Origin: CALAED01 sp035765195
Lineage (GTDB): Bacteria > Actinomycetota > Actinomycetes > Streptosporangiales > Streptosporangiaceae
Length of the DNA: 64,000 nucleotides
Reading direction: 5' to 3'
Assembly (NCBI GenBank): GCA_035765195.1
Contig: DASTYC010000035.1
Location: forward strand, 15,634 to 79,633
Within the stretch, counting starts at the first letter, position 1, and each line of letters starts with the position of its first letter. A model generated the notes under the pieces. It saw only the letters and a list, made by a program, of their open reading frames with translations, had not been told where the DNA came from and ran no database searches. This document shows, piece by piece, positions 27,093 through 36,990 of this stretch. The position numbers and the translations under genes were made by a program.

Positions 27093-27684
27093 TTAGTCTT
27101 CAAGGCAGCGAGAGCAAGGGTTAGGGAGACTAATGGGTCTATCTGGATCGATACCGAGAAAAGGCCGGAGCACGTCGCCCCGCAGATATGCAATCTGCCT
27201 ACCGCCAGGATACTCTGCAGCGAACATAAGAAGTAGCTCATCGAGAGGAAGTTCTGGTGGCAATTGGATCGCATCGTTATTTACGAGTATTGAGATCGCC
27301 GAATTGGATACCAATCTGAAGGGAATGGCGATATCGTCGGCTCGCCAACCGCTGTTAGGGATCCGACTAACCGTTTCCATGTGTAGATTAAAGTACTTCC
27401 TGTTTCGGCTGCGTGATGTGATTATCTCTCGTGCAACGCGAAGTTCGATTGTTGATATCGTGACGTCAGCGCGTCCAGTATTGAGAATCGTAAGTGTCAG
27501 ATTGTTGTCCGGTTCGATATACTCCCCAGGTGAGGTCGACTTTGGAGTTTCCCGCCTTAAACACTTTTACTGCCAGAATTAAAGATAGTGTAGAGACCAT
27601 CGCCGCGTATGGGGCCAGTACTGATGTAACGGTAGACATTACGGTCAAGGCAGTATCACCTTTCAAGTTGGATGGTTGACTCAT
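27093..27684 (-). pseudogene. Frameshifted gene for a small membrane-anchored protein
   Basis: On the minus strand, ATG 27684 opens MSQPSNLKGDTALTVMSTVT and a membrane helix (VLAPYAAMVSTLSLILAVKV), continuing to about 27530. There a one-base shift moves the reading into the next frame: SPGEYIEPDNNLTLTILNTG, then AIPFRLVSNSAISILVNND and AYLRGDVLRPF, ending at 27093. The second frame has a stop just upstream and no start of its own, so the two halves look like one gene with a single indel, or a sequencing error. The C-terminal part has a beta-sandwich-like pattern. The family is unknown and the DNA is AT-rich, foreign in appearance. Confidence 0.5.
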
Positions 27685-27789
27685 TGAATTGCTTAATAAG
27701 CGACCCAATGATAAATTGACAGGCAACTACTATGCATGATTTAGAACCTTACCGCCCCTAGTGCCGTGGCTAAGTCTGGCCCGGCTTCG

Positions 27790-29151
27790 TCATCGTAGAT
27801 GGCCCAGCAAAGTATTGATATCAATCCGGCCGAGCAACGATAGGATCATTGCTACTACCACAGTGAAGATCGTTGCTCCACTCGCCATAACAGCCGCTAT
27901 GCCTTTGATGCTGGTTCCAGTCCGCACAAAGAAGCTATGAATGCGTCCAGGCGGTCTGATAGTTACTTCAATCGCCGGGTGCCCTGACTCATCAAAGGCG
28001 AAGAGCTGGCTGGCAATATTTTGGCAGAGATCCGGATCTCTCGAAGAACCGAGCAAGACTGCAACATTGGTTAACGTGTCTACAATATGAGTAGGCATCT
28101 CGGACGAGAGTGCAAGCTTGCTTCTCAGGAATATTCTCAATTCCTCTGCTGAAGCTCGAAGAATTGTCGATATTGGATGCGGCGTGAAGCCTTGCCGCTG
28201 CCGGGCGTCGAGCTCGGCCGCAGCCATTATCATTAAATCGACTACCTTGCACAATCTGTCTCTATAAGAAATAGAGGGATCTGCGATTAGCTCCGGAGAT
28301 CCCCCGTCGTCGTTGTCGGGGAGGGTGGCCAAGGACAGAATCTCTACTATTTCAAGATATACTTCCACCGCAACCATCCGCCGTTTTACTCGGTGTCCGG
28401 CAAAGAACGCTCCTAGCATTGGCGGAGCAAGCACTAATGCAGTAATTGCAAGGGCCGCGAGAAGGGCGGGTGTCTCCGGTGAAGTTGAGGTCGCCTGTGA
28501 AGTCGATTTATCTCCGCTTGCCTGCGTGGCGGCGATAAAAATGACTTCCACAGAGTAGATGGAGGAGCAGATCATGGCAGTAGGTATCTGACCATGCCAA
28601 TATATGTTCAGGGCCATATGGACTCGCGACTTCCTATCATCCACAGGCGGAAACCAGCGACGTGGCACATCTGCGCGTTTCGGAACGTCCAACTTAGCCA
28701 AGTGGCTCAATCCGCGAAGCCAAACGAATGTCCCGATTCCGGCGCCAGCGCAAAATGAGATGGCAAACCATCCGCTGATAAACCCGCCAACGGCGCCACT
28801 TTGAATCGACGGTGATAGAAAGTTGAGTACAATGAATGGCAAGAGTGCGGCGGCCATGCCGGATGCCCCCGGCACGGCTATGACGAGAAAGAGCGCCAGG
28901 ACTATCGACGAAAGCTGTTCCTGGATTGGCTGACTATGCATCACCGCTCGCGCTCGGAGCAGTATTGGACAGATTGATCCAAGCAGACCATAGCGCCGAA
29001 CAAAAGCGAACCAACGCGAATGCGCCGCAAACAAATGCAGATATCGGAAAATCAGGGCTACCGTGACAGCTGTCATCATCGCCCATCCGGACAGGAGCAC
29101 CGCCACGATGACGTACGCTCCCCAAACAATTAAGATCAACACGAATCTCAA
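27790..29151 (-). CDS. Hypothetical multi-spanning membrane protein
   Basis: This 453-residue protein is not recognisable. It has several N-terminal membrane segments (LILIVWGAYVIVAVLLSGW, IVLALFLVIAVPGASG, ALLPFIVLNFL), a central pair (LLAALAITALVLAPPMLGAF), a helical soluble region (~290-400) and one last span (SGATIFTVVVAMILSLLG). The start is uncertain: TTG 29151 gives the longest form and GTG 29142 is also possible; neither has a clear ribosome-binding site. Codon choice is much less GC-biased than in core genes, which points to horizontal acquisition. It lies 21 nt after a helix-turn-helix ORF on the same strand. Confidence 0.55.
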   Translation of the reverse strand: MRFVLILIVWGAYVIVAVLLSGWAMMTAVTVALIFRYLHLFAAHSRWFAFVRRYGLLGSICPILLRARAVMHSQPIQEQLSSIVLALFLVIAVPGASGMAAALLPFIVLNFLSPSIQSGAVGGFISGWFAISFCAGAGIGTFVWLRGLSHLAKLDVPKRADVPRRWFPPVDDRKSRVHMALNIYWHGQIPTAMICSSIYSVEVIFIAATQASGDKSTSQATSTSPETPALLAALAITALVLAPPMLGAFFAGHRVKRRMVAVEVYLEIVEILSLATLPDNDDGGSPELIADPSISYRDRLCKVVDLMIMAAAELDARQRQGFTPHPISTILRASAEELRIFLRSKLALSSEMPTHIVDTLTNVAVLLGSSRDPDLCQNIASQLFAFDESGHPAIEVTIRPPGRIHSFFVRTGTSIKGIAAVMASGATIFTVVVAMILSLLGRIDINTLLGHLR

Positions 29152-29172
29152 TCTTACAGCCTGGCGTACGCC

Positions 29173-29517
29173 TTACCTTGAGGAAATACGAATCAGGCGC
29201 TTCACGCTGCTCAGGCTGATGCCGTACTGGAGCGCAAGCCGTTTCTGAGGCACGCCAGATCGGAAGCTGCCCACTAGTGCCGCTACGTCTTCCGGCGTCA
29301 GACGGTCTCGCACAGGTGGTCGTGCTGGGCGAGACTTCGGGCGGGTGCGCGCTTGCGGTGCAGGTAGGTCTGGCTCGTTGTCGGCCAGCGTTATGGAGTG
29401 CATCCGCTCGAGAAGGCGCTCTACCTGGTCGAAGGTGTTCGAGTAGTGAACGATTAGGTCCACTCGCGAGTGGGCGAGGCGTGTTCGCGGAAAGCGCGAA
29501 CCGGCCTCGCTCGTCAT
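29173..29517 (-). CDS. Small helix-turn-helix protein resembling a recombinase C-terminal domain (probably truncated)
   Basis: The 114-residue ORF contains SRVDLIVHYSNTFDQVERLL, a Pro/Arg-rich linker and a resolvase/Hin-type helix-turn-helix (RLTPEDVAALVGSFRSGV, RLALQYGISLSSVKRLIR). In that class the recognition helix is usually followed by a few more basic residues; here the frame ends abruptly in ISSR where the DNA turns AT-rich. It may be a small stand-alone regulator, but a piece of a transposon or integron-type recombinase is as likely. It marks the distal edge of the accessory patch. Confidence 0.45.
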   Translation of the reverse strand: MTSEAGSRFPRTRLAHSRVDLIVHYSNTFDQVERLLERMHSITLADNEPDLPAPQARTRPKSRPARPPVRDRLTPEDVAALVGSFRSGVPQKRLALQYGISLSSVKRLIRISSR

Positions 29518-29522
29518 GTCTT

Positions 29523-29643
29523 CCGGGGGACGACCCCCCGGGACCCCCGTTTGTGGAGGCTCCGCCCCCACGCCCCCGGCTCCGTCCGGAGGCCGTCGCC
29601 GCAGTGCACCCCGGAGGACGACGCCCCCCGGACCCCCGTTGTG
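29523..29643. repeat. Pair of GC-rich ~33-bp imperfect direct repeats
   Basis: Two copies of a CCGG-GGACGAC-CCCCCGG-GACCCCCGTT(T)GTG sequence (29523-29555 and 29611-29643) sit 88 bp apart. The unit is rich in C runs and could fold with the G-run parts into hairpins. Similar short interspersed GC-rich elements are common between genes in actinomycetes; no coding role is evident. Confidence 0.5.
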
Positions 29644-29759
29644 CAATTCGCGTGCTCAGGTGGCGGACGACCAGGCGATCTCCTACTCTTTGTCGGAGCC
29701 ATTGCCCGACGCTCGTCATGGAGCAGCGATGGCACCGCCGAGTCCCGGTGACGCCCAGT

Positions 29760-29875
29760 CCTAAGGCTGCCGCCGGGAGCCGGGGACCCGGTTTCATCTG
29801 GGGTGAATCCGCCCGTTGTGAGGCGGTAGGGCGACTCCGGCCCGAACCCGTCAGCTAACCCGGTAGGCGGCCCGA
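29760..29875 (+). promoter_or_regulatory. Cyclic di-AMP riboswitch (ydaO/yuaA type)
   Basis: Conserved ydaO-element blocks occur in order: GCCGCCGGGAGCCGGGGACC, GGGGTGAATCC, AGGGCGACTCCGGCCCGAAC, CCGTCAGCTAACCCGGTAGG. The closing stem pairs GCCGCC (29769-29774) with GGCGGC (29866-29871). It ends ~15 nt before the start of the NlpC/P60 gene, with the ribosome-binding site GAGGAGAGGAG just beyond. Actinobacterial c-di-AMP riboswitches typically switch off cell-wall hydrolase genes when the dinucleotide is abundant, which matches this target. Confidence 0.88.
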
Positions 29876-29888
29876 GGAGAGGAGCCTT

Positions 29889-30959
29889 GTGCGGCCCTTG
29901 GCGCAGCTACCCCGCCTTGCGTCCTGCCCGGAAGTCCTTGGCCGTCGATGGCCTGGCCGATCCCGCGGCCGGCTCCGCAAGCGGGCGATCGCCGTCGCCG
30001 GGACGATCGTGGCAGTGACGCTTGTCCTGCCCGCCGGCGCGGGCCGAGCGGAGCCCAAGCCATCGGCAGAGCAGCTCAAGGCGCAGGCGGAGAAGCTGGG
30101 GGATCAGCTCGAGCAGCTGACCGAGCAGTACAACGGCGCGAAGGTCCGCCTGACCCAGGCCCGGCGGGCGGCCAAGGTCGCCGCCGCCAACGCCGAGCGG
30201 CAGGCCCAGGCGCTGGAGACCGTACGGGAGCGGGTCGGGGAGATCGCCGCGACCAGCTACATGAACGGCGGCGTCGACCAGGCCGTAGTGTTCGCCGCAT
30301 CCCAAGATCCCCAGGTCTTCTTGGATCAGGCGTCGACGCTGCAGTACTTCGCCACCAGGGACGGCGCCAAAGCCCAAGCGCTGGTGCAGGCGATGCAGGC
30401 CGCACAGCGGGCCGGCAAGGCCGCCGAAGACCGCGCCGACGAGGTACATGGTCTGCGCGTCGACCTCGACAAGAAGCGCTCCAAGGTCGAGGACCTCTAC
30501 ACCAAGGTGCGCGACAAGCTCGTCGTCAAAGCCCCTGACAAGCTCGGCGACCTGCCCGCGGTGGCCGGATCCGGGAAGGGCGCCCAGGCCGTCAAATATG
30601 CCCTCACCCAGCTTGGTGTCCCCTACTCCTGGGGTGGCGGCACCGCCTCCGGCCCGAGCTATGGCATCGCTCAGGGTGCGGGCATCAAGGGCTTCGACTG
30701 TTCTGGCCTGACCATGTACGCCTACGCGAAGGTCGGCATCAACCTGCCGCACTTCACCGGCAGCCAGTGGAACGCCGGCACCCATGTGTCCCGCAGCCGG
30801 CTGCAGCCCGGCGACCTGGTGTTCTTCTACTCCGACAGGCACCACATGGGCATGTACATCGGCGGCGGCAAGATGGTCCACGCTCCGCAGACCGGCGACG
30901 TCATCAAGATCAGCCCCATCGCGGACCGCCCGTGGGCCGGAGCCGTACGCGTTGCCTGA
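29889..30959 (+). CDS. Secreted NlpC/P60 peptidoglycan hydrolase (RipA-like)
   Basis: This 356-residue endopeptidase is predicted to cleave peptide stems of peptidoglycan outside the membrane. It has an N-terminal export signal (RAIAVAGTIVAVTLVLPAGAG, residues ~32-52), a long coiled coil (~55-215, EKLGDQLEQLTEQYNGAKVR) that in relatives blocks or positions the enzyme, and a C-terminal NlpC/P60 domain with catalytic Cys in GFDCSGLTMYAY, His in HHMGMYIGGGKMVHAP, and a second polar residue after it. The GTG start has a strong GAGGAGAGGAG. It is controlled by the c-di-AMP riboswitch immediately upstream. A VanW-type cell-wall gene follows on the same strand. Confidence 0.9.
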   Translation: MRPLAQLPRLASCPEVLGRRWPGRSRGRLRKRAIAVAGTIVAVTLVLPAGAGRAEPKPSAEQLKAQAEKLGDQLEQLTEQYNGAKVRLTQARRAAKVAAANAERQAQALETVRERVGEIAATSYMNGGVDQAVVFAASQDPQVFLDQASTLQYFATRDGAKAQALVQAMQAAQRAGKAAEDRADEVHGLRVDLDKKRSKVEDLYTKVRDKLVVKAPDKLGDLPAVAGSGKGAQAVKYALTQLGVPYSWGGGTASGPSYGIAQGAGIKGFDCSGLTMYAYAKVGINLPHFTGSQWNAGTHVSRSRLQPGDLVFFYSDRHHMGMYIGGGKMVHAPQTGDVIKISPIADRPWAGAVRVA

Positions 30960-31017
30960 CCCGCGTTCGGGAACGCGAGAGCCTGGCGTGAACCGAGCGG
31001 CACGGCCGAGCGTATCT

Positions 31018-31034
31018 TCCTACAATACGTAGGA
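31018..31034. promoter_or_regulatory. Dyad operator candidate (site 1) over a -10 element
   Basis: TCCTAC-AATAC-GTAGGA is a perfect dyad with 6-bp arms, ending 23 nt before the VanW-type gene. Its left half contains TACAAT, a good -10 hexamer. Two sites with the same CTAC-N5-GTAG core occur before the metal ATPase and the LVIVD operon. The arrangement resembles operators of BlaI/MecI/CopY-type winged-helix repressors, although their textbook TACA-TGTA spacing differs. Confidence 0.5.
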
Positions 31035-31057
31035 GACCGGAAAGAAGGACTCAGGTA

Positions 31058-32944
31058 GTGGCGGCAGGCGGACCGGCCCCGGACCCGGCGGCGACGGAGC
31101 CCGCCGGGTCTGGTTCAGTCGGCCGGCACGGAGGCGAGAGCCATCCGCGAACCGGGACTTTCCATGGTCGCCCGCCGCGAAAGCCCGCGGCGCCGGCGAT
31201 GCTCATGGCGCTCCTCAACAGGAAGCGATCGGCCGGTCGGCGGCCGCCGCGGCGATCCGGTCGGCGGCCGCCGCGCAGACTCCTCATCTGCGCGCTCGCC
31301 ACGGCGCCGACGCTGGCGATCTTTTCCTACGGGGTGTCGGCCGTTCTCTATGCAGGCCGAATACCTCCAGGCACGCGAGCCGGCGGCATCGACATCGGCG
31401 GCCTCACCCGTACGGCCGCTGAGGCCAAGCTGCGCCGCGACCTCGCCGGCCTGCAGAGCCGGCCCATCAAAGTCATCGCCGCCGGCAGGCCGATCGCGAT
31501 CGACGCCGCCACGGCAGGCCTGTCGCTGGACGCGGCGGCGATGGTGGTCGCCGCTCGGCCGGGATTTCCCTCCCCACGCCTGCTGATAAGAGGACTCTTC
31601 GGTGGGCGGGACATCGCTCCGCGGGTACGAGTGGACGAAGCCAAGCTCACCACCACCGTGGCGGCCATCGCCGAGCGAGTCGACCGGCCGATGCGCGAGG
31701 GCTACATCCGCTACAGCGGGACCACGCCGGTGGCTGTAGCGCCCAGGCCAGGAAGGGTCATCGACCGTACGGCCGCCGCGGCGGCCATCAAGGCGGCGTA
31801 TTTGTCGCCTGGACGACCGGTCACCCTGGCGCCGAGGCCGGCCAAGCCGACCGTAACGCCCGCGCAACTGCGGCGATTCGCCGCGTCGACGGCTCGTACG
31901 GCCGTCGCAAGACCGTTGACGCTCACCCGCGGGAAGAAGACCGCCAAGCTGCCCGCACAGACACTTGCCGAGAACCTACAGTTCGTCGCCGATGGCAAGG
32001 GTCGCCTGAAACCTCGGTTCGACGCCGCCGACGCGGTCCGACAGGTGGAGGGCAAGCTCATCGACGCCGCGCAGGCGCCCCGCGACGCGACCTTCAAAAT
32101 CGTCAAGGGCAAACCCGTGCTTGTCCCCTCCCGGGTGGGCGAGGGCGTCGATGTCGCGAAGCTGGCCACCGCCGCCGAAACGATCTTCTTGGCGGGCGGA
32201 AGCCGTACGGTGCCGATCGCGACCGCCGTCACCAGGCCGCACATCACCAGCGCGCAGGCGCGCCGGCTCGGTATCAGCGAGAAGATCAGCAGCTTCACCA
32301 CTCAGCACCCGTGCTGCGCGCCGCGGGTGACCAACATCCACCGCATCGCCGACATTGTCGACGGCCGCATTGTCAAGCCGGGCGATACCTTCTCGCTCAA
32401 CACGCTCGTCGGCGAACGGGACAAGGCCCGCGGCTTCGTCGAGGCTCCGATGATCCTTAACGGCCGGTACGTCAACGACGTGGGCGGCGGGGTGTCGCAG
32501 TTCGCCACGACGATGTTCAACGCGGTGTTCTTCGGCGGGCTGGCCGACGTGCAGCACACCCCGCACATGTTCTACATCTCCCGCTACCCGGCCGGGCGGG
32601 AGTCGACGGTGTCGTTCCCGCAGCCCGACTTCCGCTGGCGCAACGACTCCCCGTACGGCGTGCTGATCAAGACCTCCTACACCGGCACCTCGCTCACCGT
32701 GACGTTCTGGAGCACCAAACGCTTCGACATCATCGCCCAGGCCTCGGATCGCTACGACGTCCACAGCTTCGAGACGGCCTACGACAACGGGCCCAAATGC
32801 ATCCCCATGCCCGGCGCGGACGGCTTCTCCATCGACGTGTGGCGCATCTTCCGGCAACATGGCCAGGTCGTGCGCAAACAGCGATTCCACACCGTCTACC
32901 AGCCCGAACCTCGACTTATTTGCGGAAAACGCCCCGGCACCTGA
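31058..32944 (+). CDS. VanW-family protein with peptidoglycan-binding (YoaR-like) domains
   Basis: The 628-residue protein has a positively charged N-terminus and one membrane anchor (LLICALATAPTLAIFSYGVSA, ~75-95). Repeated YoaR/PG-binding-like domains follow (GGIDIGGLTRTAAEAKLRRD, then a second copy near 200-330), and a C-terminal VanW domain carries the conserved SFTTQHPCCAPRVTNIHRIA, GDTFSLNTLVGERDKARGF, GGGVSQFATTMFNAVFFGG and PDFRWRNDSPYGVLI. VanW proteins accompany some glycopeptide-resistance clusters but are also common envelope proteins of unknown activity. No vanHAX genes are nearby. An overlapping dyad in its promoter suggests inducible expression. Confidence 0.85.
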   Translation: MAAGGPAPDPAATEPAGSGSVGRHGGESHPRTGTFHGRPPRKPAAPAMLMALLNRKRSAGRRPPRRSGRRPPRRLLICALATAPTLAIFSYGVSAVLYAGRIPPGTRAGGIDIGGLTRTAAEAKLRRDLAGLQSRPIKVIAAGRPIAIDAATAGLSLDAAAMVVAARPGFPSPRLLIRGLFGGRDIAPRVRVDEAKLTTTVAAIAERVDRPMREGYIRYSGTTPVAVAPRPGRVIDRTAAAAAIKAAYLSPGRPVTLAPRPAKPTVTPAQLRRFAASTARTAVARPLTLTRGKKTAKLPAQTLAENLQFVADGKGRLKPRFDAADAVRQVEGKLIDAAQAPRDATFKIVKGKPVLVPSRVGEGVDVAKLATAAETIFLAGGSRTVPIATAVTRPHITSAQARRLGISEKISSFTTQHPCCAPRVTNIHRIADIVDGRIVKPGDTFSLNTLVGERDKARGFVEAPMILNGRYVNDVGGGVSQFATTMFNAVFFGGLADVQHTPHMFYISRYPAGRESTVSFPQPDFRWRNDSPYGVLIKTSYTGTSLTVTFWSTKRFDIIAQASDRYDVHSFETAYDNGPKCIPMPGADGFSIDVWRIFRQHGQVVRKQRFHTVYQPEPRLICGKRPGT

Positions 32945-33042
32945 GGCGTGTTTGACCACGCCCACCCGCTGCGCCCTCAGGTCGCGGCGAGCGCGCCGGC
33001 GGGGGGTGATCGCCGGGGCAGGTGACCGCCCACCGGGGAACC

Positions 33043-33059
33043 TTCTACATGATGTAGGT
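33043..33059. promoter_or_regulatory. Dyad operator candidate (site 2) before the metal ATPase
   Basis: TTCTACATGATGTAGGT contains CTACA-TGA-TGTAG, a perfect 5-bp-arm dyad, 42 nt before the ATPase start. A -10-like TACATG lies in its left arm with GTGACC 18 nt upstream as a possible -35. The flanking CCTT on the left and GG on the right are shared with the site before the LVIVD operon. Confidence 0.5.
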
Positions 33060-33100
33060 AGGCGGGCCGGCTGCAATAGAGCCTGAGCAAGGGGAATCCG

Positions 33101-35518
<2,418 letters not shown>

Positions 35519-35637
35519 CCCCGACGACTGCTCCCAGCGGCTTCGCCCTGCCGCTCAGGCGCCTTTGCGGTCGCGGCGGACGAACGCCGCCGCGCCGATA
35601 CCGGCAAGAACGTCGAAACCGTCAGCCTGGCGCCCTG

Positions 35638-36990
35638 CTACTGGTCCAACTTCACCGGCGCCGTCCGCATCCTCTGACCGCTCAGCGGGGCGCTGCTGGA
35701 TGCGGGCTCGCCGGCCTGGGTGAGCCGGCCGGTACGGCGCAGGACGTGAACGGCGCCGGCGCACAGGGCGCCGCCGGCGGCGAGGGTGAGCCAGGGCAGG
35801 GCGGGCAGCCCGGCGCGGCGTCCCGCGTCTAGCGCGGCACCGGTGGCCAGGTTGCCGGCCGCGATGCCGATGCCGGCGAGGGTGTTGTAGAGCCCGTAGT
35901 AGGTGCCGACCAAACGCTCGCCGCCGAGGGTGACGATGGTGGCCATCTCGAACGGGTACACGATCATGGTTGCGAGGGTGAGCAGCACGGTCGTGGTGAG
36001 CACGGGCACCATCGCGATCGCGAACGCGATTCCCGGCGCTCCCCAGTATCCGCCGGCGCCCGGCGCCCCGTCGACCAAGGAGGCGCCGGCGAGGGGCAGG
36101 AAGGCACACCCCATCAGCGCGAGCCCGACTGCGATGGCCTGCGGCGGCGACCAGCGGGCTTTCGCCCACGAGGTGACGCGGACCTGCCCGATGACGGACA
36201 TCAGCGCGGAGACCGCGAACACCAGCATCACCCCGGACTGGCCGCCGGTCAGGCGCCGTACCTCGATGGGCAGGCCGAGGTAGACCTGGAAGTTCAGGAC
36301 GTACGAGCCGATCATCGCCAAGGAGAACAGCATAAATGCGCGGTTGGTCGCGGCCTCCCGCCAGTCCCGCACCATTCCGCCCCCGGTGCCGGCCCGGCCA
36401 CCGCGCCGGGTCGGCAGCGCCCGAGCCTGGGCCAGGGTGAGGACCGCGAAGACGCCTGCGGCCACCGTGCAGGTCACCTGGAACGCGATGCCGCCAAGCG
36501 CCAGGCCGAGCAGCGGACCGATCAGGACGCCGACCTGGCAGAAGACGTTGAACACCGCGAACGCCTCCACCCTGCGGTCCTCGGCCTCGGCCGCCAGGTA
36601 CGCCCGTACGGCCGGGTTGAACAGTGCTCCGGCCAGCCCGGTCAGCGCGGAGGCCACCAGCAGCGCGGGCAGGGAGCCGGCGAACCCCAGGAGCGCGAAC
36701 CCGACGGTGCGCAGCGCCAGCCCGGCGAGGATCAGCGGCTTGTAGCCGAGCCGGTCGGCCAGGCTGCCGCCGAGCAGGAACAGCCCCTGCTGGGACAGGT
36801 TCCGCACGCCGAGGATCAGTCCCACCAGCCAGGTCGCCAGGCCCAGGTCGCCCGATAGGTGCCCGGCCAGGTACGGCATCAGCATGTAGAAGCCGAGATT
36901 GATGGTGAGCTGGTTGATCAGCAGCAGCCGAATCGGCCGGTTGAAGGAACGGACCTGCACCAGCGTGTCCCGCATCGGTCCCCCCGTCAT
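35638..36990 (-). CDS. MFS transporter
   Basis: A 450-residue, ~12-span major facilitator with the motif-A-like loop GGSLADRLGYKPLIL between spans 2 and 3 and the N-domain pattern INQLTINLGFYMLMPYLAGHL typical of drug/H+ antiporter-like exporters. Its ATG (36990) overlaps the stop of the cysteine-synthase-like gene as TGATG, so the two are translationally coupled; ATG 36975 with GGGGGGACC is an alternative. The coupling suggests that it exports, or imports the precursor of, the amino acid made by its partner. The substrate is otherwise unknown. Confidence 0.85.
   Translation of the reverse strand: MTGGPMRDTLVQVRSFNRPIRLLLINQLTINLGFYMLMPYLAGHLSGDLGLATWLVGLILGVRNLSQQGLFLLGGSLADRLGYKPLILAGLALRTVGFALLGFAGSLPALLVASALTGLAGALFNPAVRAYLAAEAEDRRVEAFAVFNVFCQVGVLIGPLLGLALGGIAFQVTCTVAAGVFAVLTLAQARALPTRRGGRAGTGGGMVRDWREAATNRAFMLFSLAMIGSYVLNFQVYLGLPIEVRRLTGGQSGVMLVFAVSALMSVIGQVRVTSWAKARWSPPQAIAVGLALMGCAFLPLAGASLVDGAPGAGGYWGAPGIAFAIAMVPVLTTTVLLTLATMIVYPFEMATIVTLGGERLVGTYYGLYNTLAGIGIAAGNLATGAALDAGRRAGLPALPWLTLAAGGALCAGAVHVLRRTGRLTQAGEPASSSAPLSGQRMRTAPVKLDQ

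Noticed and set aside
35571..35676. Short plus-strand frame with NVETVSLAPCYWSNFTGAV after the metal ATPase
   Set aside because: It might be a remnant C-terminus, but it has no start, no recognisable family, and overlaps the MFS gene end.
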